A stretch of DNA of 64,000 bases, from the NCBI RefSeq assembly GCF_030272615.1, contig NC_081406.1:241106422-241170421 (forward strand), read 5' to 3'. Made by a program: the position numbers and the translations under genes. The notes under the pieces were generated by a model. It saw only the letters and a program-made list of their open reading frames with translations, made no database searches and had not been told where the DNA came from. This document shows positions 1 through 10,105 of the stretch, piece after piece. This DNA comes from Cryptomeria japonica (taxonomy: Eukaryota > Streptophyta > Pinopsida > Cupressales > Cupressaceae). Numbering within the stretch: the first letter of the stretch is position 1; the number at the start of each line of letters is the position of its first letter.

Positions 1-908
1 GTCTCCGTCCAATCCCCTTCCTCAAAATACAAACTTACAAATCTACGCATATACATTTTGAACAATGCATGCGAAAGGCAGAGATTGTAGTCTCTCCCTT
101 CAATTTTAGCGTTCTTGACATCCTCAGTAGTTACTATCCCTCTTCCTTTCACTGAAGCCGCCTCTAGCCTTGCTTCTTTATCCTTTCCTTCCCTTGAAGG
201 CGCCTCTAGTCCTCCTTCTATATCTCTTCCTTTTACTGAAGCCGTCTCTACCTCTGCTTCTTTATCTCTCCTTTTTAGTGAAGGCATCTCTGGCTCTGGT
301 TGTATACTGCTTCCTTCCGTTGAAGATCTTTCCGAATTTTTTTTGATCATTCTCTGCACTTGCTTCTCTCCCATTACGACGTAACCACAACCTTGTACAA
401 CATTTTTTTCCATGAAATATTTTGAAATTGGCAGACATGACGTAACAATTTGAGAATCACTAGCATACCACAATGCAAGCGTCCTCTCTCCATACTTACT
501 GGCTCCTGCAACCAGCATAATAATAGCAAAATCCAATGCGTAGCCTTCCAATGCCGATGAATAAATAACATAGACTGCCACTAATACTTGATAAACCATG
601 TTGAATCCATGTCTCAACCATAGCTCATTATCTGCCCTGGAATAAGCAGTTATGGCATCTGGCCCCCCCAAATGCAGTAGAAGCAGTGGAGCCCATATTC
701 CATATATCCCACTCCAAGCGCAGCTATGCATCATGGTTCCTAGTGCAGATATGGCAACAACATCAGCATAAATGTAAGCTCCCCACACTACAAAATGAAA
801 AATTGCTTTTGAACAATGATATCTGTGCGCACCAAGAACAACCAAAACAAGCTGCAACGTCGAGAAGTAGAATCCCTACCAACCATTCCACTGAAATCAG
901 CCGTGCAT
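1..908 (-). pseudogene. DUF4220/DUF594-family plant membrane protein, 5' part, runs off left edge
   Basis: The minus strand is open in one frame from about 875 to base 1. It reads VVWGAYIYADVVAISALG, then GGPDAITAYS, DNELWLRH and AGASKYGERTLALWYAS, which is the signature of the DUF4220 domain found in the large plant DUF4220/DUF594 family of multi-spanning membrane proteins with no settled function. The likely start is the ATG at 908-906, near the family's usual N-terminal WNxW motif (WNGW here). Two stops follow in frame: TGA at 897-899 and TAG at 876-878. Both fit decayed TGG codons, so the copy is probably a pseudogene. A spliced start is the alternative, because TTTCAG at 891-896 resembles an acceptor. 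The window holds about 300 codons; family members are usually around 600-750, so the C-terminal half lies outside. The last part is charged and contains 14-residue repeats. Confidence 0.78.
153..320. repeat. 42-bp coding minisatellite (14-residue repeat)
   Basis: Four adjacent diverged units of exactly 42 bp begin at 153, 195, 237 and 279, each starting GAAGxC on the plus strand. In the DUF4220 reading frame they give charged 14-residue repeats such as KDKEARLEAASVKG. The period is a multiple of three, so the array keeps the frame. Confidence 0.85.
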
Positions 909-1868
909 AATTTTGCAAGACAGCCGACAGTGAATGACTTCCTGTGTCCATGGCCCTTCAAATAAGAACAGACAAGATGGCTCGAAGCAAATACACAAAG
1001 CAAGCACACTCTCAGTCTTATCTTTATAAAAAATTGGAATCTCATAAACCTCATAGCTAGCTCAAGAATAAAGATTTGTTGATTACAGCAAATACATTCC
1101 AACAGCTGTAAAAGAAAAAGTCAAAGAGGAGGAACAACCGAGTTAGAACTTTAATCCATTTAGACAAGGAAAGTATCAACTTTAATTATTATTTTACGTC
1201 GACATCACTTAGACATAGATTTTTATTTTTTTATCTTCTATATTCGTTAGAAAAAAGAAGATGAACAATGATGAACAATTCCAAGCAAGGTGTTTACTTT
1301 GTTTATTACTTTATGTCGACAGTACTCGACTTCGATTTTTAACTTTTTATCTGCTATAATCTATAGAGAAAAGAAGAAGAACAATTCGAGATGAATTATA
1401 AAACATTCAAACACTTTCGCTTCAATGCAAATGTATCTGTACTAAATTAAACAAAGTTAGAAGGCTTTACCATGAAGATGAGTATGTCGTTTGCCCGATT
1501 ATGGAACCTACCAAAGAAAAAGCGTGCTACTAATTTGAAAATGAGAGGAATCCACTAGCCCATCGTAGCTACAGCGTTATAAATCATGCCCTTCTTTTAA
1601 CATTCACCACAATTTCAATAAAATAACTAAGATGAATAAACACTTAACCCTAAATTGTGGTACTTTAGAGCCTCTTAGCACGAAACGGTGGTAACGACTT
1701 CAAAAGACATGACAAAAAAATCATAAAAATAATCCGTCGAGATCTTATTTAGGATAGGAGCTAATTATTTAACCTTTGATAAGTTTTCATTACTATTTAA
1801 AAACAAGGGATGCAATGCATCAAATTTCTGTCAATAGTCTTGATAGAAGAGGCAATATAGAGAAATAA
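909..1868. other. Intergenic, no gene seen
   Basis: AT-rich sequence with no convincing coding frame. Two diverged copies of a roughly 120-bp segment, each with a GTCGAC-containing core followed by GAAGAAGA-type text, lie at about 1185-1275 and 1300-1400. Confidence 0.4.
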
Positions 1869-2045
1869 CTAGCATATATACCTTAAATTTTAATTTAATC
1901 TATATAAAGTATGTCGAGAGATATCCTTCTCGAGTCGCCTATTTGACTTTAGGGTGTAAAATTGATTAATAATAGGCACCTCGAGATAGATATCTCTTCG
2001 AGTACTTTATATAGATTAAATTAAAATTTAAGGTATATATGCTAG
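1869..2045. repeat. 177-bp foldback (hairpin) element, MITE-like
   Basis: The left arm (1869-1926, beginning CTAGCATATATACCTTAAAT) is repeated in inverted orientation at 1989-2045, ending in TATATATGCTAG. A second inner inverted repeat, CTCGAGTCGCCTATT against AATAGGCACCTCGAG, extends the stem. The loop is only about 25 bp. Arms are nearly perfect, so it is fairly young. There is no coding capacity. CTAG at the tips may be part of the target duplication. Confidence 0.8.
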
Positions 2046-2301
2046 TGGCAGTCATGTGACACGACATGAAAAACATAAAATAAATGCAATATATAATTAT
2101 ATATTTTTTTATTAAAATAAATTATATTATATTTTATTATATTATTACATGGAGATATATGGAATTTTATATATCTATTGAGACTATTTTTAATAATACT
2201 TATTTGTTGCAAGATCAAAGCAAATACTTAACTCTAAGATGTATTAAACTTTATTTAATGGCAAGTATTATGGTTATGGTGAGCATTAGGGTTAAGTTTA
2301 G

Positions 2302-5300
2302 TGTAATGCCTCGCCAGGAAACCCTAAAGGGATAAAGCTAAAACACAAGAATAGAGTGCAAATATTTATTTTTTTGAATTAAACACAACATAATGATACA
2401 ATGAGTTATCATAAGCTCAGATTACACAACAGAAGACTTAAATAACACCTAAAGAGTTTCCCAACGCGATTACCTGATTCAACACTGAATTCAACTCATG
2501 TTAATAAATCCAATTAAGTTGATTAACTTAATGACATGATAATACTTTAAACAAGGATTAATTTGTTCGGTAAGTTAAAAATATAGATAACACGATAAGG
2601 TTCATCCATTAAGGTTAAAAGTATAGATAACATGATTAAGTTCATTCAATAAAATTTAACCATATATTATGTTCAAACTTTCATTAAAACATAAGTTATG
2701 CATCTAATTTTATTATATACTTTAATTTCATTAAAAACTAACAAATACTTTCCATGCATACTTAATTGCAATATCAACAACTGAATACATTGTATTATAC
2801 AAATACATATTCTTTCATGATTCAAATTACTGCATTTAATAAGATGACTACATTCATGCATTTAATATTAACTTCATCTAATCCATATTATACATTCTAA
2901 CATAATGCAATCCATACATGCTAAATTAAAGAGAAAACATAAGAACATAAAATACCACATAACACCGAAATGATATCGGAGTTCACCCCTAGTGGGCTAC
3001 ATCTTTGGGTCTGCTCGACAACAAGACCCCTCTGATAAAATAATAGGGTAAAGAATACATAAGGTCACATCTTTAACATCCTGCCATCAAGATGTACATA
3101 ACCAATAATACATATGACCACATCGATCCAATAGATACATGAATGATCCTTGAATAGAAAAAGGATCCAATTGAACATGATAAGAAGCAATTACAAAAGA
3201 TCAACTGGAGCATCTGCAAAACTAAATCTTCGCAACCCATGGTCTAACATGAATATTAGGTTCTCACAAAGGCATAGACAACAGGACGACTCCACCATAG
3301 TGCTCCTATCAAAGACAACATAACAACACACTAGCCAAGATAAGGGACAAGTGTCATCACATAACTTGGTATGGTTACGATGGCAGGTCTTCATGGGTTA
3401 CGACTCCATCCACTAGTTTACCCTGGCGACCTATTCTGAACCTCTGGCCCATCCAAGCCTCATGTGGACCCACACATCCTTTTGTGAAGACAAGGTTGTG
3501 GTTTGCCATTTCAAGCCTCCTCACTGCATGCCGAGTCTGTACTAGCACTCATCTCATATGTGAGGCACAATTAACTTACTTAGTGTTTTCAATAACTAAA
3601 CTCTCTAATATGCTATTAGGTTATCACTTATTTAGACACACTTTCAATGGGTTACCCAGCAACCACTTTGGGCGCGGCCCCCAATCGAAAGCCACTTTCC
3701 CAAATGACACTAGGCTATACTCAAACGAACTCATAAACTAAGGAATACACAAGTTCAAGCAAACAGAGTTCAATATAGTAGGAATACCCACTTGGTCAAA
3801 TAAGACTTCATACGAGGTGCACAACTGACGGTACTCTAACTAGAGACCCAACCAGCGATGGTCAACCACGAATCAACATTCAACACCTGCATAAAGGACA
3901 TGATCGGATACAACACCATCACAAGAAAATAGATAAAAATTGAGATCAAGGACAAAGAATGTACCCAAATCAACTTACGATAATATCCAACAATCACAAT
4001 CAAGGACTTGTCATTTCTTAAGCAAATGCGAATACAAAAAATTAAACATGCATAGGCATAAATCAGAAAAGACAATCTTTTTCCATATTGATTAAACATT
4101 AAAATCGATCCAGTTTTCTAAAGGATCTAAGTTTGATTGTAGTTTGTCTACCTTGTCTAGGTACAAGTCGTTCATGGTTTACTAACTCACTAAAGTTCAA
4201 TTGCATCATACAATAATTTAAATACTTCATCGTCAGTTTTCAAACCAAAATCACATGATAATAATTATAATGTATGCAGTATACACAATGATATAAAATA
4301 AATTATTCATTAATCACATAAAAATATGATATTCATTTTCAAAAATAAAACATCATTTTCATCCTTGGTTGAACGCAATAATCTAACCTCGTCTCTTGCA
4401 ACACAAATATACACTTTCCAAAAATGGAAATATACATATAAAGAAACAAAAAGAATAGATAAACATTTCCCAATGAAATACAATTCCCTTGCATACATAT
4501 TAAAAAAAAAAATATTAAATATTAATTAATGTATATAATTATTAATCTGCAATTAATAAACTATATACAAATTAATAATTAATAATAACATTACAAATTA
4601 AATATTACTTAATAAATATATATATATTAATCTATAATTAATAAAATCTATACTAAATAATAATTAATAATAAAATAAACTATTTAAAAACTTTTAATAA
4701 AATATATTAAAAACTTTTCAAATAAATCAAATATAAAAATCGATGTATATTTTTTTATTTAAAAAAATAACCAAAAAAAAAGGAGGGGCAAAGGGCAACC
4801 CACAAGCCCACCTCTCATTCACAGGAGTGGGGTTGTGCCCTAGCCGCAAAGGCTACGACCACCATGGTGGACGTAGACCCGCGGCGTCCACACAGTGGAC
4901 GCAGGGTCCCTGTGGCCACCATGGGGTCACAGGACTCTACGGCCACAGTGGGGTCGCAAGTCTCTATGGCCACACTGTGGTCGCAGACCTCCTAGGCTGC
5001 AAACCTGCAGAGAGGAGGGGGGGGGGGGGCGCTAGTTGAGCCTCGACTCCTCTGCCCTCCAAACCTAAATGCCCAATTAAACAAATAGCATTCGATTAAA
5101 TTTTATTTTATTTTTTTTGTTTATAAAAATTTAAAAAAAAAAGAAAAAACCCCAGTTTCCATTTAATTCATAGTCTCATACAGAGACTAAAATATTTTCC
5201 AGAATGACCATGGTTTTCTAAATACATAATTTCTGTTGAATAAATTTCAGATGGGCAAATTTCCTCAACCAGAAAAACATATTTAGCAAACTAAGATGGA

Positions 5301-6005
5301 TTTACACTCATTTATTTAATCCATTTAACCAATCTTTCAGACCCAAAACAAACCAATTTTCCCTGAACTAAAACTTAAATCTAAGGAGATTCATGGAGTT
5401 TAACAAAAAATATTGAGAACAACCAAAATTTTAATCTGGAAATTATCACAAACACAACCAGAAACCTTCAAGATCCATAAAATCTCTATTTAGCAAATAA
5501 ACCAAAAACCTACCTTATTCAGCAATCCTAGAGAGATTGAAGGAGAGCCGAACCTACAAGCTCCAAAAATGCCCAAAAAAAAAATTCTCCATCCCAAAAA
5601 TATTTTTTTCAAAATTCTCTCCAAAATAATTTTTCAACCCTAGGTTAAATGGGGAAAAGTTTGACTTGTTTTTTTACTTACAATATTTTCTTTTAAATAA
5701 AACCCAAAAATCATTATTTTCAACAAACCAAATATACTAAACTTGCTTTCTAATAAAAATTGATTTTTCAATTAATTGAAATTAACCTTTCTATTTTCAA
5801 AATGTCAAAGAGGTAAAATTATTTCTATTTCAAATAAATTTAAATCTTTCCTTTCCAAAAGCATTAGCTGAATAAATTTATCATTAAAATTAACCATTTA
5901 ATTGAGCTTGCTACCAACTTGAATTGAGCAATTCTAATTAACGATTAATCGCATAAAGGGGACCTATTAAATTTAGTCCCTAAAATACTAATGTGTAAAC
6001 ACACA
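2302..6005. mobile_element. Candidate long LTR or other repeat, boundaries uncertain
   Basis: The stretch opens with TGTAATGCCTCGCCAGGAAA, a start typical of some plant Ty3-type LTRs, and ends near a TG/CA-rich point (AATGTGTAAACACACA) just where homology to another LTR begins. It has no convincing coding frame. It is strongly AT-rich apart from a GC-rich island at 4790-5040. It appears to replace the upstream part of the LTR remnant at 6006-6304. No clear target duplication was found, so this may be a solo LTR or a truncated element of another kind. Confidence 0.3.
4911..4991. repeat. 27-bp GC-rich tandem repeat in a GC island
   Basis: Three 27-bp units start at 4911, 4938 and 4965, each of the form TxxGGCCACxxTGxGGTCxC. 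They sit in a roughly 250-bp GC-rich island (4790-5040) surrounded by very AT-rich sequence. The island ends in a G run at about 5019-5030. Confidence 0.85.
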
Positions 6006-6343
6006 TTAACAGGATTCACTCCTAACAAAGAACTTTGTAGACCTTAACCGATCAGTTACCTATTTTTGCAGATAGTTAACTTGTGAGTTCTATCTCACCG
6101 TGATTTTTCCCAGTTAGGTTTTCTACAGATAATTACTTGTGTTATGGTGAATGTCTTACTTGTTGTGAATGCTTTTATAACACTTTGGATTGCATGCAAA
6201 GTCATAAGTAAACTGGTTAAATGTTTTTACCAGTCTGGGTTTAAAGTGTTATTGTTTTTTCTATAACTGATTCACCCCCCCTTTCAGTGCTTTATAAGTC
6301 TATCAATTAGTATCAGAGCCTAACTTCCTTAAGGCTTAATCAC

Positions 6344-7653
6344 TTGGAAGGAAACCCTAAAGCCATAATGGGGGATATGAGTTATAGAGAGATGGTTAGA
6401 GTACTTGATGAAACTAGGGATGAGCTAGAAACCTTGAGAGGTAGAGTCAAATCTTCACAATTAAAGAGGAGAGAATTGATTGAGCAATTATTGGAGATAT
6501 CTGACAACAACTCTTTAGATGAGACAAACATTGATGCACTGGCTGAAGAAGTGGAGAAACTAAATGGTGAAAAAATTAACCTGAGGAGAGAACTTGAAGC
6601 CTTTACAATCTATATGAGTCAAGAACTTGAAGCAAGGAGGACAGTTGAAGACCTGATCGAAGAGAGATCTCTGAGATAATGTAGCAAAATGCAACTTTGC
6701 ATGAACACTGGCATGGGGAGAAGGAAGAGAAAGAAGCATTACAGTTAGATCTTGAAATGGCAATGTCTCTTAGAGAGACTCTTACAAAGCATAAAGAAGA
6801 TCTTACCAAAGAGCTTACTGAGGCTAATGGGAAACTTGAAAAATTCAATAAGAGCTCCTCTATGCTGGATAAAAAGATCCAAACTTAGAGGATGAAAGGT
6901 GACGCATCTGGACTAGGATTCAATACATCTGAAAAAGGAGAATCTTCTGGTACCAAGAGCAACATGCATGAAGGTGAAAATTCTCCTAGGGATAATAAGC
7001 CTACCGGTAAGAAAGCTTACAAACCTATTTTCTTTATCTGACACAAACCTGGACATACTGCAAATGTTTGTAGAAGTAGATCTAATGAGAACACAAACTA
7101 TAATTCTAATACTAGATATATGTCTAGAAGATTTGAAGGTCAATGTTACACATGCAATATGTTTGGACATAGATTAGTTGAATGCAGATATGGAGCAAAC
7201 AATCTAGCACCTCACATGAATCCAAGACCTACCGGTGACTGGAGAAGGACTTATGAGAACTAGAGGAACATGAACTGGCAAAAACCCTATGTCAACTGGT
7301 TTAGTCCCTATGAGATGGAGAAGGTAACAAATGTAATTTTTACAATTTGCAATAACTATGGACATGTGGCTATGAACTGCAGAAGAAGGACTGGAAGAGG
7401 TAATGTAGGACCTTGGAGAGCATCTGGGATGACCAGCTATCATTGTCACAAACCAGGTTACATTGCCAAGTTCTGTAGAACTAAGAAGAACGAAGTGATA
7501 AATCATAATGAAGATCAGAAAGGAAAGAAGATAGTCGATGTTGAAGAAACCAGAGCTAAGATGAATAGGATTTGGAAGAAGAAAAGTGAGGACAATCCAT
7601 TAGAAGAATCAAACCCTTCACCGAGTGTGGAGAATGCTACATTGGTAAACTGA
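6344..7653 (+). pseudogene. Fossil gag-like region with zinc knuckles
   Basis: The first part (6344-6888) is charged and predicted coiled coil. The later part carries several CCHC zinc knuckles, for example CHKPGYIAKFC at about 7440. This order is usual for a plant Copia-type gag. It is a fossil with several interruptions and belongs to the LTR element that starts at 6006. Confidence 0.6.
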
Positions 7654-8127
7654 TCTCTTCAACAAGCCTAAGGGGTGCATATCGGTAAATCTATTTCCAG
7701 ACCCCTTGAAGAGAGTATGGTAAGAAAATTTTGCATTTTGAGTTGTAAAATAAGAATTTTGATATTACCTGTCAATCAGTTTTCTAATGTTTACCAACCG
7801 GTTGATATGTCTACCGGTATAGGCGAGTTTGTTAAGTGGTAATTAGGGTTTGTTACCCTATCGGTGGTGTAATAAATGCATTGGGTAAGTTAATAATAGG
7901 AAATTTCACTAAGTCATTTTTATCCTATTTTGCATTCAAAGAAGCATTTTTGAGCACTTGCAGAGCAAAATAGAGAAAAACTTTGTGCTACGGATTAGAA
8001 AGTTGAATTGGATTTGAAGCTAAGGAAAGGCGAATCAGGTGTGCAAGAGAGAGAGCAACTAGAAACCCTTGCAGTGCGAAGGGAACAAGGTATTTTTGTC
8101 AATCTCTCTCAAATCAAGATTATTTTG

Positions 8128-9281
8128 AATGGCATCGTCATCTACAGCAGTAGAAAGTCTTTTTATCACTGCTGAATCTATGGAGTCTATGGGAACGGAT
8201 AAGATAGAGTCTTATAACGCATTGTCTCAATTTCCCCAAGGTGTTCTGATTTAAGGTGACTTATCTAGTTATGTAGATTGTAAAATTGAGGATCTATGGT
8301 CATTGGCAATCTATTCTCATCTTAAATATTTGTGTGATAAGAACGAGAAGATCAAACCTGAATATATTAGGGTTTATGAAAAGGGTTTTCAAAATGCAAT
8401 CTATTTTGTTGAAAATTTTGAGGAAGAACATGCCAACATTATCCTTAGTAATGTGCATTGAGGAAACATGTATCTTGACAAGTCTCACACTATCACAAAG
8501 GAGGCTATTCATGCAATAAACAGTTTCTACCAAACTAGTGAAGTACCTAAATTGAGGAAGATCTCGAAGGAGACTATCATTGAGTTGACAATGACCATTG
8601 CTAGTGGTCATGCCATATCTGTCAATAACATTGCAGATCAAGGAGTTAGGTTTGTAACAATGGTTATTGGCTACCGGATATTTCATTCTAGCAGAATGAA
8701 TAGTGTACCATTTACTGTAGTGCATGCTACCTAGAGGATGACAAAAGAAGATGCAAATTATGATCTATGTGAGGCGATGAGAAGTCAATTGATGCTGAAT
8801 CTAGAATCAATAAAGAAGGACAACAGTTAGAAGTTTAAATATGGGAAATTTTTGATTGGTCTTCTTTTCTACTTTCAGAATTTCATTCTGGGAATTGGTG
8901 ATATACAATGGTCTAAGGATACACCAGTTACAACCCAAATTAAGTGTAGCATAAAGGTTGTAAAGAACACTTTTCCAATTGCAATGAATGGGTATTTTAA
9001 TGAGTTTCAAAAGAAAATGAGCATGCGATTAAGGTTATTTGATGAAGTGGTGAAACACTTTGAAAAAGACATCTGTTTCACTATGACCACTAGCTTTTGT
9101 CTTATGGAAGTTGTTGAACCAAGAGAAGAAGAAATGGAGGAAATGAGCTATGAAGTCAGTTATGACTTTCTAATTGGTTATGCCAAAAACCTTTTGGCAT
9201 CTCCTAAGGACACAAAGAAGAAAAGATTGGGCACTTATCAGGAAGGATTGCACCTGCACAACCTAGTAGCAGTGGTTACTT
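8128..9281 (+). pseudogene. Fossil second coding region of the LTR element, first part
   Basis: A start context follows a purine-rich leader (ATGGCATCGTCATCT at 8128). Recognisable stretches include the FYFQNFILGIGDIQW and AMNGYFNEFQ types, of a kind I associate with element-linked plant proteins of unknown function but cannot name. The coding signal stops at about 9281, where the large DNA transposon begins. It is a fossil with several breaks. The equivalent downstream part appears to lie at 23651-25711. Confidence 0.4.
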
Positions 9282-9300
9282 TAGTGGCGAAAATTCGCCA
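9282..9300 (+). repeat. Candidate left terminal inverted repeat
   Basis: TAGTGGCGAAAATTCGCCA matches the inverted text at 23547-23564 with small gaps (TAGTG, GCGAAAAT and GCCA are shared). Confidence 0.45.
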
Positions 9301-9660
9301 ATGGCAAATTTTTCACGTCGGCCCTATCGGAAATGGTGAATATTTTGTACTGTATGGGGGTGGCCATGTCGCCAGAACATTATCAATTTCCGTCAATGTC
9401 ACAGCCCGATCGCCATATGTTTTATGCAATTAAATGTTTCTATGTGATGATTTCGCCAATACAATATATGATGGACGCACGGTAAATTTAATTATTTCAC
9501 CTACACTCTCTGAGGTTGCCTTGATAGATGACCTTAATTCTCCTATAGGCATGTGAATATTTGTTATCCGGGGGGACCCAATTCACCCGACATCTTGCCG
9601 ATGCGTGTCTCCAGTCACCCCAACTTTCACCAACTATATTGTATTCGCTATTCACCTATT

Positions 9661-9786
9661 ATTTGGACAACCTATAATCGCCTCGAAAATTACGTAAGTC
9701 ATATTTGGATGACCTATAATCACCTCAAAAATTACATAAGTTGTATTTGGACGACCTATAATCACCTTGAAAATTACATAAGTCGT
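9661..9786. repeat. 42-bp subterminal tandem repeat, three units
   Basis: Units start at 9661, 9703 and 9745, each ATTTGGAxxACCTATAATC followed by a CCTxxAAAATTACxTAAGT part. It is a left subterminal array of the putative large transposon. Confidence 0.85.
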
Positions 9787-9860
9787 GTTATAATTACACG
9801 GGATTTGCCAAATATTTGTAAACTGGTAAATTCTCACGGAATTCGCCATATAAGGATTGG

Positions 9861-9868
9861 TATAAATA
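9861..9868 (+). promoter_or_regulatory. TATA-box candidate for the transposase
   Basis: TATAAATA lies about 145 bp before the leader intron and is the best TATA-like text upstream of the transposase. Confidence 0.45.
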
Positions 9869-10005
9869 CATGCAAAGATCAGATCTATCTCAACACAATC
9901 TGGTGGGTTTTGGGCTCTTAATTTTGATCAATAGCAAAGTTTCAGACCAAGGAAAATTATTTTTGTTGACTGTATTGGTGACTGCCTGTTACCTAAAGCC
10001 TAAAG

Positions 10006-10088
10006 GTGAGTGATCATATTTTTGAACTGGTATATTATACATTATAGTCTATTATTGCTTCTTCAGCAAATTGATATTTTTTTTGCAG
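10006..10088 (+). other. Candidate 83-bp leader intron of the transposase gene
   Basis: AAAG|GTGAGTG at 10006 is a near-ideal donor. A T-rich run ending TTTTTTTTGCAG at 10088 is a near-ideal acceptor. The proposed start ATG follows 18 bp later, at 10106. Confidence 0.5.
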
Positions 10089-10105
10089 CCTTTATTTCGT
10101 TGGAG

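Larger units (their letters stand above)
6006..9281 (+). mobile_element. Left half of a fossil LTR retroelement (truncated 5' LTR, primer site, gag-like and second coding region)
   Basis: Bases 6006-6304 are the last 300 bp of an LTR that also occurs complete at 25940-27062 in the same orientation. By eye the shared part differs at roughly one base in eight, so the element is old. The LTR ends in CA at 6304 and is followed at once by a primer-binding-like ATTAGTATCAGAGCC, complementary to initiator Met-tRNA. A gag-like region and a second coding region follow, then the sequence is interrupted at about 9282. No integrase or reverse transcriptase is visible. Broken, with many interruptions. Confidence 0.7.

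Noticed and set aside
115-384. Plus-strand 89-codon frame with serine-rich repeats
   Set aside because: It is the mirror of the 42-bp repeat in the DUF4220 frame on the other strand.
4743-5039. 98-codon frame with YGHSGVASLYGH repeats
   Set aside because: It arises from the GC-rich 27-bp repeat and begins in a T-rich, non-coding context.
9661-9786. Three regular 42-bp units, possible CRISPR-like array
   Set aside because: The units are directly adjacent without spacers and the genome is plant nuclear; it is a tandem repeat.
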